The notes: a model not told the origin generated them from the sequence alone. A stretch of 64,000 nucleotides of DNA from UKL13-3 sp943369665 (GCA_943369665.1 CALRNX020000014.1:17607-81606), one strand, 5' to 3'. Shown: positions 54,301-63,068, counted from the stretch's first letter. Made by a program: numbers and translations.

Positions 54301-57300
54301 TCCCAACAGGCTTAACGATTGGCGGAACGGTGAATTATGATGCGGCCACAGGAGGCCAAACGATCAGGGCGAATACTTATGCCAACTTAACAATGGGTAA
54401 TACCAGTGGAACCCAAACGGCACCGTCCAATTTATCACCATCAGGTACATTAACTACCACTGCAGGGGGAACGTTAAACATGGCAACGTTTACCTTAACA
54501 GCGGGAGCAATAACAAATGGCGGAACGATTCGTACACAAAATACAAGTGCCACACCCATCCCAACAGGCTTAACCATTGGTGGAACGGTGAATTACGATG
54601 CGGCCTCAGGAGGTCAAACAATCAGAGCGAATACTTATACAACATTAACATTGGGCAATACCAGTGGAACGCAAACCGCTGATGGGAACATTACAACCAC
54701 AACGTTAAATAATAATACAAATGCTGCTGATATTTTAAATATGGCAACGTTTACCTTGGGAGCAACAACCATTAATAATACCGGAACAATCCGCACGCAA
54801 AATACAAGTGCCACACCGATCCCAACAGGCTTAACGATTGGCGGAACGGTGAATTATGATGCTGCCTCAGGAGGCCAAACAATCAGGGCTAACACTTATA
54901 CCAATTTAACGATGGGCAATACCAGTGGAACGCAAACCGCATCAGCCAACTTATCGCCATCGGGTACGTTAACGACCACCGCAGGTGGAACATTGAATAT
55001 GTCCTCATTTACGCTTTCTGCAGGCGCAATAACCAATGGCGGCACGATCCGTACGCAAAATACAAGTGCCACACCGATCCCAACAGGCTTAACGATTGGC
55101 GGAACGGTGAATTACGATGCAGCCTCAGGAGGCCAAACAATCAGGACTAACACTTATACCAATTTAACGATGGGCAATACCAGTGGAACGCAAACCGCAT
55201 CAGCCAACTTATCGCCATCGGGTACGTTAACGACCACAGCAGGTGGAACATTGAATATGTCCACATTTACGCTTTCTGCAGGCGCAATAACCAATGGAGG
55301 CACGATCCGTACGCAAAACACAAGTGCCACACCGATTCCAACAGGCTTAACGATTGGCGGAACGGTGAATTATGATGCTGCCACAGGAGGCCAAACAATC
55401 AGGGCCAACACTTATACCAATTTAACCATGGGTAATACCAGTGGAACACAAACGGCAACGGCCAATTTATCGCCATCGGGCACGTTAACCACCACTGCAG
55501 GCGGCACCTTAAATATGTCTACATTTACGCTTTCTGCAGGCGCAATAACCAATGGCGGCACGATCCGTACGCAAAACACAAGTGCCACACCGATCCCAAC
55601 AGGCTTAACGATTGGCGGAACAGTGAATTACGATGCTGCCTCAGGAGGCCAAACGGTTAGAGCCAATACCTATAACAATTTAACTCTTAGTAATACTTCA
55701 GGAACGCAAACTGCAAGTGGGAATTTGGTTGTAAATGGCGCATTGGTAACAACTGGAGGAGGTACTTTAGATATGGGAACTGCAAATACATTAAGCGGAA
55801 CTTTAGCCACTATAACCAATAACGGAACGATTAGCACAGCGGTGCCAACTTCAACCAGTGCTACACCTCTGGCAAGTGGAAAAAACTGGGGAAGTACAGG
55901 TACAATTATTTACAGTGCAACTAATGGACTGCAAACGGTAGTTGCCGGAACGTATAATAATTTATCGCTTACCAATGCCAGTGGCAATCAGGCAACAGGA
56001 GGAAACTTAGTGGTAAATGGAACATTAACAACCACTGCAGGAAACCTGGTGATGGGAACAACAAATATTCTAAGTGGAACATTGGCTTCTATTGTTAATA
56101 ACGGGACTATTACAACCGCAGTGCCAACATCAACAAGTGCAACTCCGATTGCTTCAGGCAAAACCTGGGGTGGAACTGGAACGGTACAATATGCAGCAAC
56201 TTCAGGACTTCAAACGGTAGTTGCCGGAACATATAATAATCTTAGTATGAGCAATACTGCAGGGGCAAATACCTTGGGTGGTAATGTTGTTGTGGGTGCT
56301 AATTTTTCGTTTAACAATTCAGGCGCCAAACTTATTCTGGGGTCAAATACGATAACATTTAATGGTGATATTTTAAACATGACTGCCGCTACTTGTTTTA
56401 CGGCCAACGGCTCATCAAATATTATCATTGGTGGAAGTGGTTCAATGACCAACAATTTATTCCTGGATCAAACAACCCGTGGAACCACCAACAGGCTTAA
56501 CAACCTTACTTATAACAGGGCATCGCAAACCATTACACTTGGCGATACCGTTGAAATAAAAGGTATTGTAACACCAACTGCCGGAACACTTGCTACAAGC
56601 AATAAACTGAAACTGATATCAGATGCATCCGGTGATGCCTGTATTGCAACAGGCGCAGGCTCTTATATAACAGGAAGTGTAACAGTGGAAAGGTTTATCC
56701 CATCACATGCAAGAGGCTGGAGATTTATGGCCAGTCCTGTGGTTGGCTCTACCTTGTCTGATTGGCAAAGTGAAATATACATCACAGGAAGTGGTGGCGC
56801 GACCAATGGATTTGATGCTACTTTATCGAACCAGGCCGGAGTATACAGCTATGATGAGACCCTCACAACCGGTGATTTGAATACAGGTTGGGTAGCCCCG
56901 GCAAATACAAGCACTACTTTAACACCAGGGAAAGGATACCGTGTATTTATAAGGGGTGACAGAACACCCGGAAGATTAGATGGAACCATAACGACTCAAA
57001 ATGCTGTTACCGTTAATGCGATAAATGCAGTGAATACAGGTAATGTGAATATGGCTCCAACGTTTACAAATTCGGGAACACTTGCCAACGATGGTTGGAA
57101 TTTATTAGGAAACCCATATCCATGCCCGTTGGATTGGAATGCATTTCACAATGCCGGAAGAACAGGTTCGTCTCCGGATTTTTCTGGAACAGATTATACC
57201 CACCTTAATTCGATTGTATATATATTAGATGCTGGCAGCGGAGCGTATACTTCTTATAATGCCAATGGAGGAGCCGTTGTGGGCGACTTGGCAGGAGGGA

Positions 57301-58124
57301 TCATTCCTTCAGGTGCATCATTTTGGGTAAAAGCTTCAGCCGCTTCTCCAACAATGACAGTAAAAGAAATATACAAAACCACAACAGCGGCAGGTGGCGT
57401 ATTTAAGAGCTCAACAGACAACGGTCAATTTTCCCTTAAGTTGATAGCATCAGAATTTTCGTATGACGAAACGGTTGTTAAATATAAGGACGAAGCCAGT
57501 AGCGGACTTGATGAGTTTGATATTCCCAAAATGTATGGCGCCAATGTAAATATTGCAAGTATCGGATCGGATGAGAAGTTTTTGGCAGCCAATTACAAAC
57601 CGTTTAACGGAAAATCCGATACGATTCGCCTGAGTGCGGGATTTGCAGCATCAGGTTCATATTCGTTCGAGTTTAAAAACCCACAGAATTTGCACCCCAC
57701 CTTACCGGTTTATTTGGTTGATACTTACAAAAATGTAGTGGTAAATATACGCTCAAATCCGACCTATGTTTTTGATGTAGATGTAAACAACAGTGCCACA
57801 AAAGGCAATAGCCGTTTTATGATCGTAGTGGGAGAAAGCACCACACCTACAGGTATTGAAGAGAATATTACAACAGCACTCAGTTATAAATTGTACCCAA
57901 CGATTACGAGTGGCGAAACCACCATTTTGAGCAATTTTAACAACCAGAAAATTGACCACCTGGTTATTCGCGATGTAGCCGGAAGAACCCAGGCCGAGTT
58001 TGTTGATTTGGAGTGGAATAACAACCAGGTTAAAGTTGATCTGTCATCGTTTGCTACCGGCACGTATTTTATTACCATTGCCAATAATGGTAACGAAACA
58101 ACACTTAAATGTGTGAAACAATAG
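48366..58124 (+). CDS. Giant secreted repeat protein with LamG-like N-terminus and T9SS sorting domain (3252 residues)
   Basis: A signal peptide (AIA/Q, cut near 38) is followed by an arabinofuranosidase-B/LamG-like region (about 60-375) with YAIRQLKTTY, LRSTDNGQLDIGYD and VTVWYDQSGNSRDA. I cannot say whether it is catalytic. W-modules start near 380 and 941. Next come diverged YNNLTLSGSG-type repeats and a block of near-identical 86-87-residue repeats (residues 1663-2441, plus one diverged unit before). After two further related units the ARGWRFMASPV domain (from about 2761) matches the end of giant protein 1, and a T9SS tail begins near 3172 (YKLYPT). It is probably a long surface adhesin. 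The start overlaps a coding remnant by four bases. Confidence 0.88.
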   Translation: MNIKSLPPDPAFLSKNPFCKWVILPLCLILFVGYTAIAQKLLDPAGPISIVVASSSGSNSSVSVAYAIRQLKTTYDHPATITPPTSVAGFTNSTTPLVRVLRSTDNGQLDIGYDANGNLDSVLLKNFVTDNGANATASGYVTVWYDQSGNSRDAYPPTTAARPRIVNAGVIERNSGGQIGFYGVNGGMLEHRPSASTTFNGSSGSNIYGITGDRTMNVVSQPKTYSGAGTSGDGAGTYLIDRYGDPATANGGTPTGIDNPLTSLKAVGSNWALQIRLNSATGFPTGSFSGSIGISTSRSDNVMVVRSGDVYALYVNGVLAGNSTLSGANYMSPVRIGYGSSTGETVYYGEFILFPSALSSDDLAELNTNQTDYYVLGTPGNTWTGLTSTDWATASNWSNSVLPDALSSVTIPSGTPNAPTINSTVSVKKITVNSSATLTVTTGGTLSISDSLTVNGTIAGSGSGTVVMNGGIKQIISGTGTIGFVNLTISNTINQVVANNNINVSGSLTVNSGAVFNPLPAVVLNNSGAGTSTITGSGTIMVTRTASTADYQSQYKFNTNTLSGLTTEYAGAGAQTINLGVNYGNLTISGSGTKTLSAAVSATNVTGNINVTSGTLSNGGFAIVGNAARTFSVSNGATFLLAGTTSAYPTVFGTFTFGATSTVEYGGTGAQTIAAANYGNLTSSGSGTRTMANSGTIGIAGTFTKGANTYTVTGSTIDYNGTGPQTVLAMTYNNLTISSARISSPNITLESGTITVPGTLSVTSTGVGSYIVTGNTVNYSGATQTVDADITYNNLTLSGSGTVTTTGVSVNGILSLEGTTTMSATPTFGTSSTLKFDKTGTFTANTTDWPLTFSGSGGVIVTSTAVTTLSNNARTITYALSIETGSILNLGTPTGHSTGYLYLGGTLQTTAGTYGGTGSSATVINSTYFSDAAGRVSVSAKNWTGASSTNWNTAGNWSPSGVPTNTNIVTIPTGVTNMPNVGAAATCLDLILGSGTTLTVAASQTLTVAGNFTNQGGTISGTGTVAFSGTTKTISGTTTAFAGLTINDAASISLSGSHSCTGLTFATAGNNTSLTHSSTASLTVNGAVTINQPTSNTRSTSWNINAGTAAVSGLITLGANSANTTTSRVTEIVITSGTLSANGGITFANVNNVGRRIVMSGGAGFLNITGALTLQGQQTLTAGTSSTVNFTGSTAQSIPFFSSGGYNHLSFSNSAGATLSAAISATNVTGNVSVQTGILANGGFAIVGNATDTFTVDNGATLSLSGTSAFPTGFGTTVLGTSSTVNYAGTGAQSVAALTYGNLTLSGARTTNSITLANGSNIIIMGTFSPTATFSSGNYITTNNTIVFNSSSSQTIPAFNYNSLLSSSTGARVFANSGTIGIAGSFTPGSNTYTTTGSTVNYNGTTAQTVAGFNYNNLTVSGARTTNNVTFESGGTVGIGNTFTASATFSTGAYVVTNNTINYTAATGSQTITAFTYNNLTLSNTSGTNAAGGNLVVNGTLTTAIGGTLNMGSANTLSGTLSTITNNGTITTSVPTATSATPLAASKTWGGTGTVIYALTTGVQTVVAGTYNNLTQSNTSGTNTAGGNIIANGTLTTTGGGTLNMATFTLGAGAIVNGGTIRTQNAGATPIPTGLTIGGTVNYDATTGGQTVRANAYTTLTLGNTSGTQTADGNITTTTLNNNTNAADILNMATFTLGATTINNTGTIRTQNTSATPLPTGLTIGGTVNYDATTGGQTVRANAYTTLTLGNTSGTQTAGGNITTTTLNNNTNAADILNMATFTLTATTINNAGTIRSQNTSATPLPTGLTIGGTVNYDATTGAQTIRANTYTTLTMGNTSGTQTADGNITTTTLNNNTNAADVLNMATFALTATTINNTGTIRTQNTSATPLPTGLTIGGTVNYDATTGGQTIRTNTYTTLMMGNTSGTQTAEGNIATTTLNNNTNAADVLNMATYTLTATTINNTGTIRTQNTSSTPIPTGLTIGGTVNYDAATGGQTIRANTYANLTMGNTSGTQTAPSNLSPSGTLTTTAGGTLNMATFTLTAGAITNGGTIRTQNTSATPIPTGLTIGGTVNYDAASGGQTIRANTYTTLTLGNTSGTQTADGNITTTTLNNNTNAADILNMATFTLGATTINNTGTIRTQNTSATPIPTGLTIGGTVNYDAASGGQTIRANTYTNLTMGNTSGTQTASANLSPSGTLTTTAGGTLNMSSFTLSAGAITNGGTIRTQNTSATPIPTGLTIGGTVNYDAASGGQTIRTNTYTNLTMGNTSGTQTASANLSPSGTLTTTAGGTLNMSTFTLSAGAITNGGTIRTQNTSATPIPTGLTIGGTVNYDAATGGQTIRANTYTNLTMGNTSGTQTATANLSPSGTLTTTAGGTLNMSTFTLSAGAITNGGTIRTQNTSATPIPTGLTIGGTVNYDAASGGQTVRANTYNNLTLSNTSGTQTASGNLVVNGALVTTGGGTLDMGTANTLSGTLATITNNGTISTAVPTSTSATPLASGKNWGSTGTIIYSATNGLQTVVAGTYNNLSLTNASGNQATGGNLVVNGTLTTTAGNLVMGTTNILSGTLASIVNNGTITTAVPTSTSATPIASGKTWGGTGTVQYAATSGLQTVVAGTYNNLSMSNTAGANTLGGNVVVGANFSFNNSGAKLILGSNTITFNGDILNMTAATCFTANGSSNIIIGGSGSMTNNLFLDQTTRGTTNRLNNLTYNRASQTITLGDTVEIKGIVTPTAGTLATSNKLKLISDASGDACIATGAGSYITGSVTVERFIPSHARGWRFMASPVVGSTLSDWQSEIYITGSGGATNGFDATLSNQAGVYSYDETLTTGDLNTGWVAPANTSTTLTPGKGYRVFIRGDRTPGRLDGTITTQNAVTVNAINAVNTGNVNMAPTFTNSGTLANDGWNLLGNPYPCPLDWNAFHNAGRTGSSPDFSGTDYTHLNSIVYILDAGSGAYTSYNANGGAVVGDLAGGIIPSGASFWVKASAASPTMTVKEIYKTTTAAGGVFKSSTDNGQFSLKLIASEFSYDETVVKYKDEASSGLDEFDIPKMYGANVNIASIGSDEKFLAANYKPFNGKSDTIRLSAGFAASGSYSFEFKNPQNLHPTLPVYLVDTYKNVVVNIRSNPTYVFDVDVNNSATKGNSRFMIVVGESTTPTGIEENITTALSYKLYPTITSGETTILSNFNNQKIDHLVIRDVAGRTQAEFVDLEWNNNQVKVDLSSFATGTYFITIANNGNETTLKCVKQ
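53094..55688 (+). repeat. Near-identical tandem coding repeats of two subtypes in giant gene 2
   Basis: Units begin at 53352, 53613, 53874, 54135, 54396, 54654, 54915, 55173 and 55431. Subtype A (261 bp, core ITTTTLNNNTNAADILNM) and subtype B (258 bp, core LSPSGTLTTTAGGTLNM) alternate as AAAABABBB. Both share the TGLTIGGTVNYDA half. A diverged B-like unit precedes at 53094. The B units at 54915 and 55173 differ at about 8 of 258 bases by my reading. More diverged related units flank the block on both sides. Confidence 0.92.
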
Positions 58125-58169
58125 AAAGCCTCTCTACAAACAATTTGAAACAAATTGTATATCACCATG

Positions 58170-58200
58170 AATGCTCCACACAATGTGGGGCATTTTTTTT
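58170..58200 (+). terminator. Rho-independent terminator after giant gene 2
   Basis: An 11-base-pair stem (AATGCTCCACA and TGTGGGGCATT, one G-U pair) with a CAA loop is followed by a T run. A separate perfect palindrome, CAATTTG-AAA-CAAATTG, lies just upstream at 58141-58157. Confidence 0.88.
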
Positions 58201-58326
58201 GCCAAAACACGCCCAGTGCCGCAACACAAGCCCCTGTACAAAAAGTTCATAAAATAGTTAGCATTTACCGTGTTTTTTTTGAATTTTCGCCCGTCTATTT
58301 AATTCCTATTCTCAAACCAAATCATA

Positions 58327-60516
58327 ATGTCAACATTACGTTTTAAAGCCCTAGAGGTTGCTCAAAGTCGCACACAAGTTAACGTGGCACTTCCATCAGC
58401 AAAAGTTTCTGATTATTTTAATGCCAATGTGTTTAATGATTCCGCTATGCAAACTTTTTTGTCAAAAGAAGCATACCAGGCCGTTTCGAACGCAATTACA
58501 AATGGCAAAAAAATTGACAGGGTAATGGCCGACCAGATTGCTGCCGGTATGAAAAACTGGGCAATGAGCAAAGGCGTTTCTCATTATACACACTGGTTTC
58601 AACCCTTAACAGGAGCTACTGCCGAAAAGCATGATGCCTTTTTTGAACAAACATCTGATGGGAGAGCAATAGAGAAATTTGCGGGCAGTGCATTGGTTCA
58701 GCAAGAACCCGATGCATCGAGTTTCCCCAATGGAGGGCTACGTAATACTTTTGAGGCTCGTGGTTACACAGCTTGGGATCCCTCATCTCCGGCATTTATT
58801 ATGGAAAGTCCAAATGGCAATACACTTTGTATCCCAACCATTTTTGTGGCATACACAGGTGAGGCTTTGGATTATAAAGCACCATTGTTAAAAGCGTTAC
58901 ACGCTGTTGAATCAGCTGTGGTTGATGTTTGTTCTTCGTATTTTGATAAGAACGTAACCAAAGCAATGGCATCATTGGGTATTGAGCAAGAGTATTTTTT
59001 GATCGATGCTGCTTTAAACAATGCCCGTCCTGATTTGATGTTGACCGGTCGTACACTATTGGGATTAACTCCGGAAAAAGGCCAACAATTAGAAGATCAT
59101 TATTTTGGATCAATTCCTCCACGTGTTCAATCGTTTATGGTTGATTTCGAAATGGAATGTTATAAATTGGGTATCCCTTTAAAGACCCGCCACAACGAAG
59201 TAGCACCCTCGCAATATGAGTGTGCACCCAATTTTGAAGAAGTAAATTTAGCCATCGATCATAACCAATTGTTGATGGATGTAATGGAAAAAGTGGGTCA
59301 ACGCCATGGTTTCAAGGTGTTGTTGCACGAAAAACCATTTGCAGGCGTGAACGGTAGTGGCAAGCACAATAACTGGAGTTTGATCACCAATACAGGGGTA
59401 AATTTACTTTCACCAGGTAAAACACCTGAAACCAATTTACAATTTTTAACATTTTTTGTAAATACAATTAAAGCCGTTTATGATAATGCCGATTTGATGC
59501 GTGCAAGTATTGCAAGTGCTGCCAACGATCACCGTTTGGGAGCAAACGAGGCACCACCTGCTATTATGAGCGTGTTTATTGGTTCGCAGCTTACGCAGGT
59601 ATTGGAAGACCTGGTTTCAACCAAAACCAAAACGACTGTGAGCAAAAACTCAAAAACATCGATTGATATTAAAAAGATCCCGGAGATTTTATTGGATAAT
59701 ACCGATCGCAACAGAACATCACCTTTTGCCTTTACCGGAAATAAATTTGAGTTCCGAGCAGTAGGTTCATCGGCTAACTGTGCCAATGCAATGATCGTAT
59801 TGAATGCAATAATGGCCGATCAGTTAAATCAATTTAAAGTTGAAGTTGATGCACAGATCAAAAAAGGCAAAAAGAAAGAGGACGCCATTTTAGATATCCT
59901 CAAGGGATACTATAAATCAACCAGGAACATTTTATTTGAAGGGAACGGATATGGCGATGCATGGGTAAAGGAAGCGGCAAAACGTGGCTTGTCGAATGTA
60001 AAAACGACTCCGGAAGCATTAAACGCATATATTTCAAAATCGGCAAAAGCAGTATTTGAACGCAATGATATTTTTAATGCCCGCGAGTTAGACGCACGTT
60101 ACGAGATCATGCAGGAAAGTTACGTGAAGAAAATAGATATTGAAGCCAAGGTGCTGGCACAATTGGCTATTTCTCATGTTATACCGAGTGCGTTGAGTTA
60201 CCAGCAGAAGTTAAGCGAGAATGTTGCCGCCCTCAAGTCTATCGGTATTGCAAAGGCAGGCTACGAAGCCCAGTTTAAGTTTATCGAAGAAATTTCGAAA
60301 TACGTAAAACATATTCGTTCAAGTGTGGAGAAAATGATTGAAGAAGGAGATAAGGCACATCATATTGAAAATACACACAAGCGTGCCTTGGCGTTTTGCC
60401 ACAAGGTAAAACCACTTTTTGATGAAATTCGTAAAAGCAGTGATGCTCTTGAGTTTATAATCGAAGACGACCTTTGGAAACTACCAAAATATAGAGAACT
60501 TTTATTCGTTAAATAA
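58327..60516 (+). CDS. glnN: Glutamine synthetase type III
   Basis: The 729-residue protein has the length and motifs of GSIII, the form common in Bacteroidota: HYTHWFQPLTGATAEKHD (86-103), GIEQEYFLID for metal-binding glutamates, NGSGKHNNWS at 342-351 for ammonium/ATP binding, and FRAVGSSANCANAM. It makes glutamine from glutamate, ammonia and ATP in the cytoplasm. The C-terminal helical extension is normal for the type. It stands between a terminator and the PorE-like gene, 47 bases before the latter's start. Confidence 0.96.
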   Translation: MSTLRFKALEVAQSRTQVNVALPSAKVSDYFNANVFNDSAMQTFLSKEAYQAVSNAITNGKKIDRVMADQIAAGMKNWAMSKGVSHYTHWFQPLTGATAEKHDAFFEQTSDGRAIEKFAGSALVQQEPDASSFPNGGLRNTFEARGYTAWDPSSPAFIMESPNGNTLCIPTIFVAYTGEALDYKAPLLKALHAVESAVVDVCSSYFDKNVTKAMASLGIEQEYFLIDAALNNARPDLMLTGRTLLGLTPEKGQQLEDHYFGSIPPRVQSFMVDFEMECYKLGIPLKTRHNEVAPSQYECAPNFEEVNLAIDHNQLLMDVMEKVGQRHGFKVLLHEKPFAGVNGSGKHNNWSLITNTGVNLLSPGKTPETNLQFLTFFVNTIKAVYDNADLMRASIASAANDHRLGANEAPPAIMSVFIGSQLTQVLEDLVSTKTKTTVSKNSKTSIDIKKIPEILLDNTDRNRTSPFAFTGNKFEFRAVGSSANCANAMIVLNAIMADQLNQFKVEVDAQIKKGKKKEDAILDILKGYYKSTRNILFEGNGYGDAWVKEAAKRGLSNVKTTPEALNAYISKSAKAVFERNDIFNARELDARYEIMQESYVKKIDIEAKVLAQLAISHVIPSALSYQQKLSENVAALKSIGIAKAGYEAQFKFIEEISKYVKHIRSSVEKMIEEGDKAHHIENTHKRALAFCHKVKPLFDEIRKSSDALEFIIEDDLWKLPKYRELLFVK

Positions 60517-60563
60517 ATTACTTATACTTGTCTTTATTGTTTAACGGCAAATATTCCTACAAA

Positions 60564-62627
60564 ATGAATAAAAGAAACTCTTTAGTCCTTATTAGCCTCC
60601 TTACTCTTTTCGCTGTTGTTTTAAACAGTTGCAAGCCCTCAAAAGGCACTATGGCAGCTGCGCGCGAAGCTTTTGAAAAGAAAGAATACTTTAATGCTGG
60701 AGAAAGCTACAAAGCAGTATACAGCAAGACTAAAGTTAAAGAGGAGAAGAATGAAGCCTGTTTTCAAACAGCCGAATGTTACCGTTTGGCCAACGATATG
60801 AAAAATGCCGAAAACTGGTATCGTAAGGCAACTAAAGGTGATCCAACCAATGATGAAGCCATATTCCGATTGGGGCAATGTTTAAAGAGCAATTCAAAAT
60901 ACTCGGAAGCGATTGTCGAATTTAAGGCTTACCAGAAAAAAAATCCAAGTGATGCTCGTGTTGAAGACGAAATAAAAGGATGCGAGCTTGCTCTTAAATG
61001 GAAAAACGAAAAGACGCGTTATGTAGTTGAAAACGTAAAACAATTAAATACCAAGTGGAGCGATTTTTCACCAATGATGTACAAGAAAAATGAACTCTAC
61101 TTTACATCGGATCGGGAAAAAGGTGCAAGCAGCAAAATTTATGGATGGACCGGAAATGGTTACACCGATATTTACAAATGTACCTACAAGACCGATAAGA
61201 AAAAGCCCAATGTAATTACATATGATGTTCCCGTACTGATTGATAAAGACGTAATCAATACACCTTATAATGATGGTGCGGTATGTTTTGATGCAAAAGG
61301 AACTACGATTTATTATACTCAGTGTAGTGGTAAAGACGGTAAAGGTAAAAATTGCAGAATTTATACAGCCAATGCAACAGGAACGCAATGGAGCGAGCCA
61401 GAGGTATTGCCTTTTAGTTCCGACTCATTTTCATGCGGACATCCGTTCTTAAATAAAACAGGAGAGGTATTGTATTTCTCATCAAATATGCCGGGTGGAT
61501 ATGGCGGAAAAGATCTATGGTATGTTACTTATTCAAAAAGGGGAAAAACCTGGGGCGACCCTATCAATTTAGGTCCAACCATTAATACCGAAGGAGATGA
61601 GATGTATCCATTTATTGCCGATGATGGTACATTGTATTTCTCATCAAACGGACACGTAGGATTAGGAGGCGTTGATATTTATTACTCGAAAGGTGAAAAT
61701 GAAGATTGGTCGGAGCCGGTGAATATGAAGAGTCCAATTAATTCCGGAGGAGATGATTTTGCAATGTCGTTGGCCAAAGATAAGGAAAGCGGATTTTTCA
61801 GTTCGTACAGAGAAGGTGGTCGTGGCCAGGATGATATCTATCGCTTTTACATGACACCGCTGGTGTTTACCTTGAGTGGGGTTGTAAGGGATTCAATGAC
61901 CAGAGAATTATTGCCAAATACCTATATTACCATCACCAATAGTTCGGATACAGGTAAGCTTATTATTAAAACAGATGCTGCCGGGTCATATAAAATTACC
62001 TTGAAATCGAAAACCGATTACGAGTTGTTTGCAGCCAAAGAAGATTACTACGATAGCAAGGTTGAATCTCAAACCACAAGAGGCTTGGAACAATCAACCG
62101 ATTTGATCCAGGATTTTGTGATCCTTGAATTTGATTTCAAAAAAGTTTTCACACTCGAAGGAATTTACTACGACTTGGATAAAGCAAATATTCGTCCCGA
62201 TGCAGCGCTCATTTTGGATACAATGGTTGCTTTGTTAAACAAATACCCTCGTATCCGTGTTGAGTTAGGTTCTCATACCGATTGCCGTTCCGATTCGATA
62301 TACAATCAGGCGTTATCGCAAAGACGTGCCGATTCGGCTGTAGCTTATATCATTAGCCATGGAATTGACTCTGCTCGTTTGGTTGCCAAAGGATACGGAG
62401 AATCGGCATTGGTAAATGATTGTGCCTGTGAAGGTCAGGTGGTAAAACGTGTATGTAATGAGGACGAGCATCAACTCAACCGTAGAACAACATTCCGTTT
62501 ATTGGACAACAAGTACATTCCTAAGAACAAACAGGAAATGAAAAACAGTAACGATAAAACCCAAACGGCACCTAAAGGGACAACACCCAAAGGAACCACA
62601 CCCGCAAAACCACCACAAAAGCGTTAG
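60564..62627 (+). CDS. PorE-like OmpA-family lipoprotein (TPR, beta-propeller, CRD, OmpA)
   Basis: The 687-residue lipoprotein (lipobox ending at C23, VLNSC) has four parts in order. These are TPR helices (about 25-150), a WD40/PD40-type propeller with blades such as SPMMYKKNELYFTSDREKG and MYPFIADDGTLYFSSNG (about 165-430), a carboxypeptidase-regulatory-like domain (VFTLSGVVRDSMTRELLP, about 433-515), and an OmpA peptidoglycan-binding domain from about 533 (YYDLDKANIRPDA, ELGSHTD). A Pro/Thr/Lys-rich tail ends it. This order matches PorE of the T9SS. Paralogues with the same order exist in gliding bacteria, so the exact role is inferred. I start at the ATG at 60564, which opens the signal. 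Confidence 0.85.
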   Translation: MNKRNSLVLISLLTLFAVVLNSCKPSKGTMAAAREAFEKKEYFNAGESYKAVYSKTKVKEEKNEACFQTAECYRLANDMKNAENWYRKATKGDPTNDEAIFRLGQCLKSNSKYSEAIVEFKAYQKKNPSDARVEDEIKGCELALKWKNEKTRYVVENVKQLNTKWSDFSPMMYKKNELYFTSDREKGASSKIYGWTGNGYTDIYKCTYKTDKKKPNVITYDVPVLIDKDVINTPYNDGAVCFDAKGTTIYYTQCSGKDGKGKNCRIYTANATGTQWSEPEVLPFSSDSFSCGHPFLNKTGEVLYFSSNMPGGYGGKDLWYVTYSKRGKTWGDPINLGPTINTEGDEMYPFIADDGTLYFSSNGHVGLGGVDIYYSKGENEDWSEPVNMKSPINSGGDDFAMSLAKDKESGFFSSYREGGRGQDDIYRFYMTPLVFTLSGVVRDSMTRELLPNTYITITNSSDTGKLIIKTDAAGSYKITLKSKTDYELFAAKEDYYDSKVESQTTRGLEQSTDLIQDFVILEFDFKKVFTLEGIYYDLDKANIRPDAALILDTMVALLNKYPRIRVELGSHTDCRSDSIYNQALSQRRADSAVAYIISHGIDSARLVAKGYGESALVNDCACEGQVVKRVCNEDEHQLNRRTTFRLLDNKYIPKNKQEMKNSNDKTQTAPKGTTPKGTTPAKPPQKR

Positions 62628-62644
62628 CCCGGATATATAGTATT

Positions 62645-62688
62645 AAAAAAGCCCTCTTAAGCAGTAGTTTGTTTAAGAGGGCTTTTTT
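62645..62688 (+). terminator. Rho-independent terminator after the PorE-like gene
   Basis: A stem with arms AAAAGCCCTCTTAA and TTAAGAGGGCTTTT encloses an 11- to 12-base loop and ends in T residues, 18 bases after the stop codon. Confidence 0.93.
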
Positions 62689-62833
62689 GTTTATTTCTAT
62701 AGGTTTTTGATTCCCCAAACAGGTTAAAAAGGCAGTGTTCCATTTGTCACTTTTGGATTAACTATTTTTATATTTCATTTGTTTTCAACAGGTTTGTTGC
62801 CGAAGAGATACAAAGGAGAGGGCATAAAATACC

Positions 62834-63019
62834 CCTTGTTCTTTCTAACATGCAGACTGCAAGCTCACGCGAACATCTTGTTCGTGTGATGATCATAGCA
62901 GAAATAACGAGAGCAGTAAACTCAATCCACGCGGCATTATTAGGCTATAAGCATCAAAATACAAAGTCTAACCAGTGAAAAGCGAGTTGGGCTTTGTTAT
63001 GTAAAACGATAAATTGTAC
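62834..63019. repeat. 186-bp direct repeat, copy 1
   Basis: It begins CCTTGTTCTTTCTAACATGC and ends CGATAAATTGTAC. It matches 63815-64000 at a constant offset of 981 bases with no gaps and 6 mismatches. It contains hairpin 1 at 62865-62889 (arms TCACGCGAAC and GTTCGTGTGA) and hairpin 2 at 62961-62997 (arms ACAAAGTCTAAC and GTTGGGCTTTGT). Confidence 0.95.
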
Positions 63020-63068
63020 CCATTAATAGTGCTATTGTGCAACCAAAAATAGTTATAAGTTATGGTAA

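Noticed and set aside
53333..54577. Five minus-strand frames of about 67 codons spaced by 261 bases
   Set aside because: They are the same antisense frame repeated once per tandem unit of giant gene 2 and not independent genes.
53094..55688. CRISPR-like or other non-coding repeat array
   Set aside because: The units are 258-261 bp, contiguous and in one open frame, so they are protein repeats and not spacer-separated repeats.
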